Source: CAVZZG01 sp963779685
Lineage (GTDB): Bacteria; Actinomycetota; Thermoleophilia; Gaiellales; F1-60-MAGs149
Reading direction: 5' to 3'
Assembly (NCBI GenBank): GCA_963779685.1
Contig: CAVZZG010000003.1
Span: 1,550,001 to 1,614,000, forward strand
DNA: 64,000 bases
A model generated the notes under the pieces. The model worked only from the letters and a program-made list of their open reading frames with translations, did no database searches and was not told the origin of the DNA. Within the stretch, counting starts at the first letter, position 1. Every line of letters starts with the position of its first letter. Shown piece by piece: positions 25,891 through 34,535 of the stretch. Made by a program: the position numbers and the translations under genes.

Positions 25891-26935
25891 TCAGGCAGGC
25901 TGCTGCTGGGTGATGCAGTGGATGCCGCCGCCGCCCGTGCGCAGGTTCGGGATCGGCACCTGGACGACGACCCGGTCGGGATGGGCAGCGGCGATCGCCT
26001 CGTACGCCGCGCTGTCCGGCCCCGGCATGCCGAAGGCCGGCATCACGACGCCGTCGTTGGCGATGTAGTAGTTGACGTAGGAGTTGGAGGCGCCCCACTC
26101 GCCCAGCGGATCGGTGGGCACCCGCGGCGCCTCCCGCACCTCGATGATCTCGATCGCCCGGCCAGAGGCGTCCCTCGCGTCCTTCGAGCGGCCCGCGGTT
26201 CGCGCGGGCGAGGTCGGCGTACGCCCCGCGCTCCTCGGCGGCGGTCTCGAACAGCACCACCCCGGGCCGCACGAAGCAGGCGAGGCCGTCGACGTGACCG
26301 TTCGTGCCGTAGGCGCTGGCGTCTCCGGGCAGCCAGATCGTCCTGCGAACGCCCAGCGTGCGTGCGAACTCCGCCTCGGCGTGCTCGCGCGAGAGGCCCG
26401 GGTTGCGGTTGGCGTTGAACGTCACCGAGTCGGTCGCGAGCAGGGTACCCGCGCCGTCGACCGCGAGAGCGCCGCCCTCCATCGCCAGCGCCGACGTCAT
26501 CGCAGGGAGGCCGAGCAGCTCGAGCAGTCGGCGGCCGACGAGCCCGTCGTTGCCGTGGGGTGAGGCGCCACCCCAGCCGTTGAAGCGCCAGCAGACACCG
26601 GCGAGGCCGCCATCCGGCAGCCGGACGAAGCTCGGCCCGCTATCGCGAAACCACGAGTCGTCCGTCGGCAACTCGACGACGTCGATGTCCGAGCCGAGCA
26701 CCGAGCGGGCATGGGCGGCGACCGACGGGTCGGCGACCATGCGGACGCGCTCGAAGCCGCGGATCGCGTGGGCCACCGCCGCATACTCCGCCTCGACCGC
26801 GGCCAGCCGATCCGACCACGCCCCCGCCTGCGGCCACGCCATCCAGGTGCAGGCGTGCGGCTCCCACTCGGCCGGCATGCACACGGCCGGGCCGACCTCG
26901 CGGACACCGCCCACCGACGCAATCGACGTCTCCAC
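25891..26935 (-). pseudogene. Agmatine deiminase / peptidyl-arginine deiminase family, frameshifted
   Basis: The start is GTG 26935 behind AGGAGG. Frame one holds MPAEWEPHACTWMAWP, DDSWFRDSGPSFV, FNGWGG, EGGALAVDGAGTLLAT and GTNGHVDGLACF. The frame is lost near 26181. The second frame gives DARDASGRAIEIIEV, SYVNYYIANDGVVMPAFG and the catalytic Cys end NLRTGGGGIHCITQQQP. Removing one base of the CC at 26181-26182 restores a 347-residue enzyme. The family hydrolyses agmatine to N-carbamoylputrescine. It is divergent from the EctC-like gene and converges on the equally frameshifted photolyase. Confidence 0.85.
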
Positions 26936-27016
26936 CGCACCTCCTGGTTGCGCCACCACTCTAGCGGTAGCCTGGTCTCGCCAACCGGGCACCCACCACG
27001 ACGGAAGGAACGCGGC

Positions 27017-27415
27017 ATGTTCGTGAGGACCGAAGACAACGCGCGCGCGGCGGGCCACGTGATCGCCATCGCCGGCGGCACCGCGGAGGCCGTGCGCTAC
27101 ATCACCCGCGACGACGGGATGGGGTACTCGCTCTCGACCGCAGCCATGCGCGCCGGCGAGACGGCGACGCTCCACTACCGTCACCACTGGGAGGCGAACC
27201 TGGTCGTTGCCGGCTCAGGCGAGCTGGAAGAGGTCGCCACCGGGAAGCGCTGGCCGCTGCACCCCGGCGTGGCGTACGCCGTCGGACCGCAGGACGCCCA
27301 CATCGTCCGCGCGACCGACGACATGCTGGTGGTGAGCGTGTTCACTCCCCCGCTGGCCGGCACCGAGACGAACGCCGCGGATCGCTCCTACGCGCCGCCC
27401 GGCTCGGCCGGCTGA
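27017..27415 (+). CDS. Orphan ectoine synthase-like (EctC-like) cupin
   Basis: The 132-residue protein matches EctC over its length: MFVRTEDNARAAG at the start, LHYRHHWEANLVVAGSGELE, GKRWPLHPGVAYAVGPQDAH and VSVFTPPLAGTETNAADRSY. The iron-binding residues known from EctC correspond to Glu59, Tyr87 and His95, all present. EctC cyclises N-acetyl-diaminobutyrate to ectoine, but ectA, ectB and ectD are absent here. A GAAGGA ribosome site supports ATG 27017. It may hydrolyse or cyclise a related metabolite, or use an imported precursor. Confidence 0.82.
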   Translation: MFVRTEDNARAAGHVIAIAGGTAEAVRYITRDDGMGYSLSTAAMRAGETATLHYRHHWEANLVVAGSGELEEVATGKRWPLHPGVAYAVGPQDAHIVRATDDMLVVSVFTPPLAGTETNAADRSYAPPGSAG

Positions 27416-27460
27416 GCGCTCACCGAACCATTCGCAAGCCGGCCGACCCGGGCACGAACG

Positions 27461-28273
27461 TCACACGGCGACCGAGACGCGCAGGAACGTCGCCGGAATC
27501 GACGTCTCGACGCTGGTCGGGCTGACGTTGTGCCCGGTGAACAGCGCCTCGAGCTCGCCGTGGAGCTCGTCCGCCCGGCCGCTCGCGGCGGCAGCCTCGT
27601 ACGCGTTCATGGTCGGGCCGTAGTAGGTCCTGAACTCGGCGAGGAGATCGGTCGGCGGAGCCGGGTAGGCGAACGTGTAGGTGTCGCGGACGAACGAGAT
27701 GTTCGCCTCGGGCACCCCGGAACCGCCGAATCGCTCGATCACGTGATCCTCGACGCCCCAGGTCATCGGGCTGACGAAGCCCTCCGGGGGCGGCGGCGAG
27801 TACGCCGAGCTGATCTTCAGCACCTGGGCGACGAGCGTCGGATCGTTGGGGATCCAGTTGCCCATCACGACCCGGCCGCCGGGCCGCGTGACCCGCACCA
27901 TCTCCCTCGCGACGTCGTGCGGCCGAGGCGCGAACATCGCTCCGAAGATGCTGACGACCAGATCGAAGCTGTCGTCGTCGATCCCCTGCAGGTCCGACGC
28001 GTCGCCTTCCCGGAACGTGCAGTTGGCGAGCCCGAGGCTCTCGGCTCGCCGCGTCCCGGCCTCGACGAGGTTGCTCGCGATGTCGACGCCGAGCACCTGC
28101 GCACCGCGGCTCGCCGCCGGAATCGCCGTGGTCCCGTCGCCGCAGCCCAGATCGAGGACCCTGAGGCCGCTCTCCACGCCAATCGACGCGACCAGCGCCT
28201 CGCCGCTCTCGCGCATGCTCGCCGCGATGCGCGTGAAGTCGCCCTTCTCCCACAGGGCCTTGTTCGGATTCAT
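27461..28273 (-). CDS. Class I SAM-dependent methyltransferase
   Basis: The 270-residue protein is started at ATG 28273, with GAGAGGAG upstream; an in-frame ATG at 28294 is less likely. Motifs: LRVLDLGCGDGTTAIPAA, VLGVDIASNLVEAG, FREGDASDLQGIDDDSFDLVVSIFG and VTRPGGRVVMGNW. It resembles UbiE-like and phosphatidylethanolamine-type methyltransferases; the acceptor is unknown. It is divergent from a TetR gene, with two tandem operator copies between them, so it is probably the regulator's target. Confidence 0.87.
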   Translation of the reverse strand: MNPNKALWEKGDFTRIAASMRESGEALVASIGVESGLRVLDLGCGDGTTAIPAASRGAQVLGVDIASNLVEAGTRRAESLGLANCTFREGDASDLQGIDDDSFDLVVSIFGAMFAPRPHDVAREMVRVTRPGGRVVMGNWIPNDPTLVAQVLKISSAYSPPPPEGFVSPMTWGVEDHVIERFGGSGVPEANISFVRDTYTFAYPAPPTDLLAEFRTYYGPTMNAYEAAAASGRADELHGELEALFTGHNVSPTSVETSIPATFLRVSVAV

Positions 28274-28298
28274 CGTCTTGCTCCTCTCGTCCATGGAA

Positions 28299-28318
28299 AA
28301 GCACGACCGATCGTGCTT
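28299..28318. promoter_or_regulatory. TetR operator copy 1
   Basis: AAGCACGA-CCGA-TCGTGCTT is a perfect 8+4+8 inverted repeat in the gap between the divergent methyltransferase and TetR genes. It lies 26 bp upstream of the methyltransferase start. Confidence 0.75.
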
Positions 28319-28326
28319 GCGCGAAG

Positions 28327-28344
28327 AGTACGACCGATCGTGCT
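28327..28344. promoter_or_regulatory. TetR operator copy 2
   Basis: AGTACGACCGATCGTGCT differs from the core of copy 1 (28300-28317) at one base and lies 27 bp further on. A -10-like TACGTT (28344-28349) starts at its edge, 7 bases before the TetR ATG, which suggests a leaderless TetR message under direct repression. Confidence 0.72.
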
Positions 28345-28356
28345 ACGTTGTCAACC

Positions 28357-28977
28357 ATGAGCTCCCAACCGGCATCGGCACGCCCCGCCTCCGCGGGGTC
28401 GCAGAGCCGCCAGGCCATCCTCGCCGCCGCGGCGCAGCTGGCCACGGTCGAGGGGCTCGAGGGCCTGTCGATCGGGCGCCTGGCCGACGCCGTCGGCATG
28501 AGCAAGAGCGGCCTGTACGCGCACTTCCGGTCGAAGGTCGAGCTGCAGCTCGCCACCATCGAGACGGCCGGCGGGGTGTTCCAGCGCGAGGTGATCGAGC
28601 CCGCGCTGGCCGTGCCTCCCGGCACCGGCCGCATCGTCGCGCTCGGCGACGAGTTCCTCTCCCACGTCGAGCGGGGCGTCTTCCCGGGCGGTTGCTTCTT
28701 CGCCGTGACCGCCGCCGAGATGAGCATGCGCCCCGGCCCCGTCCGCGACAGCATCGGCGCGTACGTCGGCGCCTGGCTGCGGATCATCGAGGACGCCGTC
28801 CGGGACGCCCAGGCGCTGGGCGAGATCGGCCCCGGAGTCGACGCCCCCCAGCTCGCGTTCGAGACGAACGCCATGCTCGTCGCCGCCAATCTCGCGTATC
28901 CGCTGTTCGGCGATCGCCAGGTCCTCGAGCGTGCGCGGATCGGCGTTCGCGAACGGCTGCGCGCGGCGCGCGCCTAG
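28357..28977 (+). CDS. TetR/AcrR family transcriptional regulator
   Basis: The 206-residue protein starts at ATG 28357 (MSSQPASARP). DNA-binding domain: RQAILAAAAQLATVEGLEGLSIGRLADAVGMSKSGLYAHFRSK. The C-terminal half contains GGCFFAVTAAEMSMRPGPVR, a pattern of the TetR_C-type ligand domain common in regulators of detoxification genes. It almost certainly binds the two operator copies at 28299-28344 and controls itself and the divergent methyltransferase. Confidence 0.92.
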   Translation: MSSQPASARPASAGSQSRQAILAAAAQLATVEGLEGLSIGRLADAVGMSKSGLYAHFRSKVELQLATIETAGGVFQREVIEPALAVPPGTGRIVALGDEFLSHVERGVFPGGCFFAVTAAEMSMRPGPVRDSIGAYVGAWLRIIEDAVRDAQALGEIGPGVDAPQLAFETNAMLVAANLAYPLFGDRQVLERARIGVRERLRAARA

Positions 28978-29005
28978 GGACGGGCTGCTTCGCTAACCTC
29001 GGCGC

Positions 29006-29728
29006 GTGCAGTTCGAACGCCGGGCGCTCGAGGTGTTCCCCAGCGCGCTGCCGCGCGAGGAGTTCGTGCGCCGATCGACCGAGGCGCTCGAGCCGCACGG
29101 CCTCGTGCCGGGCTCGACGCTCGCGATGATCGGGGTGTGCCGCGACGAGCTGACCTTCCCGCTGGTGGATCGGCTCCAGTCGGTGTGGGGGCCGGCGTTC
29201 GACCTGTCGAGCCTCGCCGGCATGCTGTTCCTCGGCCGAACCGGGATCGCCGCCGCCCGCCTGCACGCACCCAGCGAGGACGGCCGGCAGCGGTTCGCGG
29301 CGTTCGTGTTCTCGCATATCGGGATCGACGACGACGGCACCGCCGGCCGCTGCCGACGGCCGGGCGTCCACGAGGCGTCGGCGGCGTGCGGCGCGCTCGA
29401 AGCGTTCCGCGGCGAGCTGGCCGGCGGCCGGCTCGACGTCGACCTCGACCCCGGAGATCTCGAGCTGAGCCTCCTCAAGCAGCGCCTCCTGCGTGCGCTC
29501 CCCTACGGGCACGTGCCCGACATCGTGGAGCTGACGCTGCTCGCCCGCGACGTGATCTTCGATGACCTGCGCATGCTCGTCGACCAGCTCGAGCGCGGCG
29601 GCGACGCCGACATCGCCGTCATCTCCGGCGTCCAGGTGCACGGGTCCGACCGGCGGGGGTTCGTCGTCCCCGGTCGTGCCTTCGTCCACGTCGGGCCGGA
29701 TCGCACGGAGATCCCGCTCTCGATCTGA
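29006..29728 (+). CDS. LCIB/C-like (limiting-CO2-inducible) beta-carbonic anhydrase family candidate
   Basis: The 240-residue protein follows the pattern of algal and bacterial LCIB/C proteins: IGVCRDELTFPLVDRLQ, a Gly-rich segment (AGMLFLGRTGIAA), FVFSHIGIDDDGTAGRCRRPG and ASAACGAL. The presumed zinc ligands are Cys45, His104 and Cys128, with Asp47 in the C-x-D position of the beta-class dyad. LCIB-type enzymes interconvert CO2 and bicarbonate; some members lack activity. The start is GTG 29006, 28 bp after the TetR gene, without a clear ribosome site. Confidence 0.65.
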   Translation: MQFERRALEVFPSALPREEFVRRSTEALEPHGLVPGSTLAMIGVCRDELTFPLVDRLQSVWGPAFDLSSLAGMLFLGRTGIAAARLHAPSEDGRQRFAAFVFSHIGIDDDGTAGRCRRPGVHEASAACGALEAFRGELAGGRLDVDLDPGDLELSLLKQRLLRALPYGHVPDIVELTLLARDVIFDDLRMLVDQLERGGDADIAVISGVQVHGSDRRGFVVPGRAFVHVGPDRTEIPLSI

Positions 29729-29871
29729 CTCGCTACACGGCGTGTCCCGTGGGCCAGGCGCAGGATGCGGCTACCGGTTCTGCTCCCTTGACACGCGCCC
29801 GGCTTCGTCGTACCGTCCGCGGTCCACGAGCCGGCCGCAGACTGCCCGGCTCCCCGGCCCACGTTCGCGTG

Positions 29872-29891
29872 GTGGGTGGCCCGCTGGGATC
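29872..29891 (+). promoter_or_regulatory. 20-mer shared by the GH4 and ABC-transporter promoters, copy 1
   Basis: GTGGGTGGCCCGCTGGGATC lies 20 bp upstream of the GH4 start codon. The identical 20-mer, also pointing towards its gene, lies upstream of the solute-binding-protein gene at 34362-34381. A further 10-mer, GCTCCCCGGC, is found upstream of both copies (29849-29858 here). It is probably a binding site for a common sugar-responsive regulator or a shared promoter element. Confidence 0.6.
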
Positions 29892-29911
29892 GATTTCGAT
29901 GCGGAGGGCCC

Positions 29912-31235
29912 GTGACCACCATTGCAATCATCGGCGCCGGCGGCTACGAGTTCCCGCTCACGTCTGTGCGCCGACTTCCTGTCGTTCCCGAGCATGCGGG
30001 ACGCGCGGCTGGTGCTGATGGACATCGACCCGGCGACGCTCGCACGCACCGAACGCCACGTGCGCGACATCATCGCCGCGCACGAGCTGCCGGCCCGCGT
30101 CGAGGCGACGACCGACCGGCGGGCGGCGCTCGCCGGGGCGGACTTCGTCGTCGCCTGCTTCGCGGTCGGCGGCATCGACGCGCTCGCGCTCGACGTCGAG
30201 ATCCCACGCCGCTACGGGATCGACCAGACGGTGGGCGACACCCTCGGGCCGGGCGGGATCTTCCGCGGCCTCCGATCGATGCACGCGCTCGAGCCGATCT
30301 GCGCCGACATGCGCGAGGTCTGCCCCGGCGCCCTCCTCATCCAGTACGCGAACCCGATGTCGATCAACTGCTGGTTCACGAGCGGCGAGGGCATCGACAC
30401 GATCGGGCTCTGCCACTCGGTCGAGCACACCGCCGACTTCCTCGCGAACCTCACCGGCGCGAGGCCCGGGACGTGGTCGTTCAGGGCCGCCGGCATCAAC
30501 CACCAGGCGTGGGTGCTGGAGTACCGGGTCGACGGCCGCGACGCCATGGACGACCTGCGCGCCGCGGTGCGCGCCTACGCTCGCGGCGAACGAGAGGCAG
30601 CCGAGCCGGTCGACGAGCTGGTACGGCGGCGGCCGCGAACAGGTGCGGGCCGCGATCATGGACGTCACCGGCTACTTCCCCACCGAGTCGAGCCACCACA
30701 ACTCCGAGTACCTGTCGTACTTCCGCCGCACGCCGGCCGAGGTCTCGTCGTACATCGCGCGACGGTGGGACTACCTGGAGCTGAGCCGCGCCAACTCGCC
30801 GGCAGGAGCAGCAGGAGGTGGCCGACACGCTGCGCACGGCGCCGCTCGTGCAGAGCGAGGAGTACGCCGCGTCGGTCGCCGACTCGATCCTCACGGGCAC
30901 GCCCGCGCGTCGTCTACGGCAACGTCCCGAACGGCGGCCTGATCACGAACCTGCCGGCCGCCTGCTGCGTCGAGGTGCCGTGCCTCGTCGACGCCGCCGG
31001 GGTCCAGCCGACCCGGTACGGAGCCCTGCCGGCCGCGTGCGCGGGGATGAACCTCGGCTCGATCGCGGTGCAGGCGTGCACCGTCGAGGCGTACCGCACG
31101 CGCAGTCGCGATGCCGTGCACGCCGCCGTGGCGCTCGACCGGCTGACGAGCGCGATCCTGACCCTCGACGAGGTGCACCGGATGACCGACGAGTTGCTCG
31201 CCGCCCACGCCCCGCAGCTGCCGGCATTTTCTTAG
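29912..31235 (+). pseudogene. Glycoside hydrolase family 4 (alpha-galactosidase/6-phospho-glucosidase type), four frameshifts
   Basis: Starting at GTG 29912 behind GGAGGG, pieces in successive frames give a GH4 enzyme: TTIAIIGAGGYEFPLT (NAD site), LCADFLSFPSMRDARLVLMDID, QTVGDTLGPGGIFRGLRS, IQYANPMSINCWF, TIGLCHSVEHTADFL (metal Cys), AAGINHQAWVLEY (metal His), MDVTGYFPTESSHHNSEY, then VVYGNVPNGGLITNLP. Four +1 steps near 29963, 30621, 30799 and 30905 explain everything; the repaired length is 439 residues, normal for GH4. These enzymes cleave glycosides by an NAD- and Mn-dependent redox-elimination. It converges on a sugar ABC operon. Confidence 0.85.
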
Positions 31236-31237
31236 CC

Positions 31238-32086
31238 TCACTTGAGGCCGGTCGCGGCGATGCCGCGCACGAACCAGCGCTGGGCGATGAAGAACACGAG
31301 CAGGATCGGCGCCATCGACATCACGTTCGCCGCCATCAGGGCCGCGGTGTTCGTCTTGTGCGTGCCCTGGAACGTCGTCAGACCGAGCTGCAGCGTCTCG
31401 TTCTCGACCGAGTAGATCGTGATCAGCGGCCAGAGGAAGTCGTTCCACGTCCACATGAACGTGATCACGGCCAGCGTCGCCAGCGCGGGGGCCGACAGGG
31501 GGAGGACGATCCGCACGAGAACGCCCAGGCGCGTCGCCCCGTCGATCCGCGCCGCCTCCTCCAGCTCGATCGGCAACGATCGGAAGAACTGGCGCATCAT
31601 GAAGACGCCGAACCCGCTGGCGAGGTTCGGCAGGATCAGCGCCGGCAGCGTGTCGATGAGCCCGGCCTCGCGGATGATCAGGAACGTCGGGATCATGACG
31701 ACCTGGAACGGCACCATCAGCGTCGCGAGCACGAGGAAGAAGACGACGTCGCGGCCCCTGAAGCGCAGGCGGGCGAAGGCGTACCCCGCGAGGCTGCAGA
31801 ACACCAGATTGCCGATCACGCAGACCACGGTCACGATCATCGTGTTGGCGAACCAGCGTCCGAACGGGACGCTGTCGAGCACCGACGTGTAGTTCGACAG
31901 GTGGATCGACGACGGGATCAGCACCGGTGGGAACTGCCGGACCTCCTGAACGCTCTCGACCGAGACGACGAGCATCCAGACGAGCGGCGCCACCATCACG
32001 AGCGCTATCGGCGCGAGCACGAGGTGCCACGGGCTGAACGGGAGCCGGGCAGACCGGCGACGGCGAGTCGGGGCGGCCGCGCTCAT
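31238..32086 (-). CDS. Sugar ABC transporter permease (MalG/CUT1-like)
   Basis: The 282-residue inner-membrane protein has six predicted helices (from SPWHLVLAPIALVMVAPLVWMLVV) and the EAA loop ELEEAARIDGATRLGVLVRIVLPLSAPAL, which docks the ATPase. The tail QRWFVRGIAATGLK is typical of the second CUT1 permease. It overlaps the upstream permease by 4 bp (ATGA). No ATPase gene is present in the operon, so a shared MsmK/UgpC-like ATPase elsewhere is likely. Confidence 0.92.
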   Translation of the reverse strand: MSAAAPTRRRRSARLPFSPWHLVLAPIALVMVAPLVWMLVVSVESVQEVRQFPPVLIPSSIHLSNYTSVLDSVPFGRWFANTMIVTVVCVIGNLVFCSLAGYAFARLRFRGRDVVFFLVLATLMVPFQVVMIPTFLIIREAGLIDTLPALILPNLASGFGVFMMRQFFRSLPIELEEAARIDGATRLGVLVRIVLPLSAPALATLAVITFMWTWNDFLWPLITIYSVENETLQLGLTTFQGTHKTNTAALMAANVMSMAPILLVFFIAQRWFVRGIAATGLK

Positions 32087-32991
32087 GAGGTGTAGTGCAC
32101 CATCCGCCGCCCGAGCGCGAGCTGGATCACCGTGAGTACGAGGATCACCACGAACAGCACGTACGCGACGGCTGCCGCGTACCCGGCGACGCCCTTCTGG
32201 AACGCGAGGTCGAAGACGTAGTAGACGAGCACGTACGTCGAGTGCAACGGCCCGCCCTTCGTCAGGAAGTACACCTCGTCGAAGAGCTGGAGCGCGGTGA
32301 TCGTCGACCAGACGACCAGGAAGAGCGTGGTCGGGCCGAGCAGCGGCACGACGACCTTCCGGAAGGCGGTGAACGGGCGCGCACCGTCGAGTTGCGCCGC
32401 CTCCATGACGTCCTTCGGGATGCCCTGGAGGGCGGCGAGGTACACGATCACGTCGAACCCGATCCAGCCCCAGGACGTCAGGATGACGAGCGAGTAGAGG
32501 GCCTGGTCGGGGTCCTGCAGGAACCCCCACGGGCCGACGCCGATGCCGGCGAGCAGCCAGTTCGCTATCCCGAAGTTCGGGTCGAAGACCTGCAGGAAGA
32601 TGACCGCCGTGGCGATCGTGGAGGCGACGACCGGGACGAACACGGCCGTGCGGTAGAGACGGATGAAGCGCAGCGGGCGGTTCAGCGCCGCGGCGATCAG
32701 CAGCGCGCCGCCGACCGAGATCGGCACGAACAGCAGGGTGTAGACGGCGGAGTGCATGGCGGACTTGCGGAACACGGGGTCGTGCCCGAGCCGACGGTAG
32801 TTGTCGAGCCCGACGAACGGCGTCGACGGATCGAGCAGGTTGGACTTCTGGAACGAGAGGACGAGCGACCAGACGATCGGCACGAGCCCGAACAGGAAGA
32901 TCAGGAGGACGGCGGGCGTCGCGAACGACCACCCTGCGATCTGCTCCCCCGCCGGGACCCGGGCGCGCCGGCCTCGACGACGGGCGATCAC
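32083..32991 (-). CDS. Sugar ABC transporter permease (MalF/UgpA-like)
   Basis: The 302-residue protein starts at GTG 32991 in a 4-bp overlap with the binding-protein stop. It has six helices (FATPAVLLIFLFGLVPIVWS first), the typical SFQKSNLLDPSTPFVGLDNYRRL loop and the EAA motif IPKDVMEAAQLDGARPFTAFRKVVVPLLGP. It pairs with the MalG-like permease for carbohydrate uptake. Confidence 0.92.
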   Translation of the reverse strand: MIARRRGRRARVPAGEQIAGWSFATPAVLLIFLFGLVPIVWSLVLSFQKSNLLDPSTPFVGLDNYRRLGHDPVFRKSAMHSAVYTLLFVPISVGGALLIAAALNRPLRFIRLYRTAVFVPVVASTIATAVIFLQVFDPNFGIANWLLAGIGVGPWGFLQDPDQALYSLVILTSWGWIGFDVIVYLAALQGIPKDVMEAAQLDGARPFTAFRKVVVPLLGPTTLFLVVWSTITALQLFDEVYFLTKGGPLHSTYVLVYYVFDLAFQKGVAGYAAAVAYVLFVVILVLTVIQLALGRRMVHYTS

Positions 32992-34314
32992 CCGCCGGCG
33001 AGCGCGGCGTCGCCGGCTGCCGCCGCGTCTGCGAGCGCCTGGTCGGGTGTGGCCTTGCCGAGGACCACGCTCGTGACGGCATCGCCGAGCGCGGACGAGA
33101 TCTCGGGGTAGGCGGCGATCGCCGGCCGGGCCTTGGTGACGTTGGCCAGGTTCGCGACGAACAGGTCGATCCCGGGGTACGTGGTGTTGAACGGCGCGAA
33201 CGCCGGCATCGTCGCGACGGACGACCGCGTCGGCAGGTGCCCGGCCGCAAGCGAATCTTCGAGCACCGACTGCGGGGAGGTGAGGAACTTCATGAGCTTC
33301 CAGCCGGCCTCGACCCGGGCCGACCCGTTGTCGATCAGCACCCAGGCGTCCGGGCCTGCGATCGTCGTGTGCGGCCCGCCCGCCGTGATCGACGGCATCA
33401 CCTGGACGCCGTACTTCACGTCGGTGAAGAACGAGAGATCCCACGGCCCGGTCACGAACAGCCCGATCTTGCCCGAGTTGAAGAGCTGCTCGGCCTTCTC
33501 GCTGTCCGGCGCCGCATCGAGGTAGAGCGCCTTGGCGGCGCCGAGCTCCGCAAGCGGTGCGAGGGAGGCCGTGCCTGCCGGGCCGGCGAAGGCCGTCTTC
33601 TGCCCGTCGGGCGTCAGGATGTCGCCGCCCGCGGCCCAGAGCATCGGGATGTACTTCCACACCTCCGTCTCGCTGCCGTCGATCGGCCACTCGAGCCCGA
33701 ACTGCTTCTTGCCCGGATCGCTGAGCGCCTTCGCGTCCGCGACGAGCTCGGCCCACGTCCAGTCGGCCGTGGGCTCCTTGAGGCCGGCCGCAGCGAACAG
33801 GTCGCGGTTGTAGACGACGGCCAGGTTGTCCACGAGCGCCGGCACGCCGTACACCTTCCCGTCCACCGTGAACGCATCTCGCTCGCCAGCCGGGAAGTCG
33901 TTCCAGTTGACGTCGGTCGCGGCGACCCGGCTCGTGAGATCCACCGTCGAGGACGAGGTCGCGACCTGCGCGATGTTCGTGCCGTACTGGTAGGTGACGT
34001 CGGGTGCCTTGCCGCCCTTCAGTGCGACGGTCAGCTTCTGGAGCGCATCGTCGCTGTTGACGTACGTGAGCTTGACCTTGATCGTCGGGTTGGCCGCCTC
34101 GAACTCCGCGACGAGCTTCTTCAAGCGAGTCCAGCTCGACGCTGGGAGAGCCGGTGGTCTCCTGCGCGTAGCCATGCCAGAGCTCGATCTGCGTGGTACC
34201 ACCGCCGGAAGCCGACGAGCCGCCGCTACTGCTGCTGCCGCCGCCACCGCATGCCGCGAGGACCACCAGGGCCACGCCCAACGCGATGCCCCTGCCCACC
34301 ATCCCGATCGACAT
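32988..34314 (-). pseudogene. Sugar ABC transporter solute-binding lipoprotein, one frameshift
   Basis: The start is ATG 34314 behind GGAGGAG. The signal peptide MSIGMVGRGIALGVALVVLA precedes the lipobox Cys (LAAC) and a Ser/Gly linker, then TTQIELWHGYAQETTG. The frame changes near 34126, where dropping one base joins VELDS to LKKLVAEFEAANPTIKV. The mature part has VPALVDNLAVVYNRDLFAAAG, LFVTGPWDLSFF and KLMKFLTSPQSV, the extracellular family 1 pattern for oligosaccharide binding. The repaired length is 441 residues. It is the first gene of the operon, with a shared 20-mer upstream. Confidence 0.88.
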
Positions 34315-34361
34315 CGCCACCTGCTCCTCCTGAGATCGCCGAGTTCGAGAACAAACACATG

Positions 34362-34381
34362 GATCCCAGCGGGCCACCCAC
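34362..34381 (-). promoter_or_regulatory. 20-mer shared by the GH4 and ABC-transporter promoters, copy 2
   Basis: Read on the minus strand this is the same 20-mer found at 29872-29891, 47 bp upstream of the binding-protein ATG. The companion 10-mer GCTCCCCGGC is at 34400-34409 on the minus strand. Orientation towards the gene is the same in both copies. Confidence 0.6.
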
Positions 34382-34535
34382 GACGCCTAGCTCGCGTCTG
34401 CCGGGGAGCATGACCACCAGGACCACAGCCCCGATGCGCTCGTGGACCGCCAATCGTAGGAGGGGCGAGCGAGCCGCGTCAAGGGCGGCGGCCTCCCGAG
34501 CCGCCCGATCGGTCACGCAGAAGAGGCTCGTCGCG

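Noticed and set aside
29912..31235. Programmed ribosomal frameshifting in GH4
   Set aside because: Four separate +1 steps without slippery sequences or pseudoknots is not plausible for a recoded enzyme; sequencing error or decay is simpler.
31216..31250. Terminator between the converging GH4 and ABC genes
   Set aside because: GCCTC-ACTT-GAGGC forms a 5-bp hairpin, but no T-run follows on the correct side of either strand.
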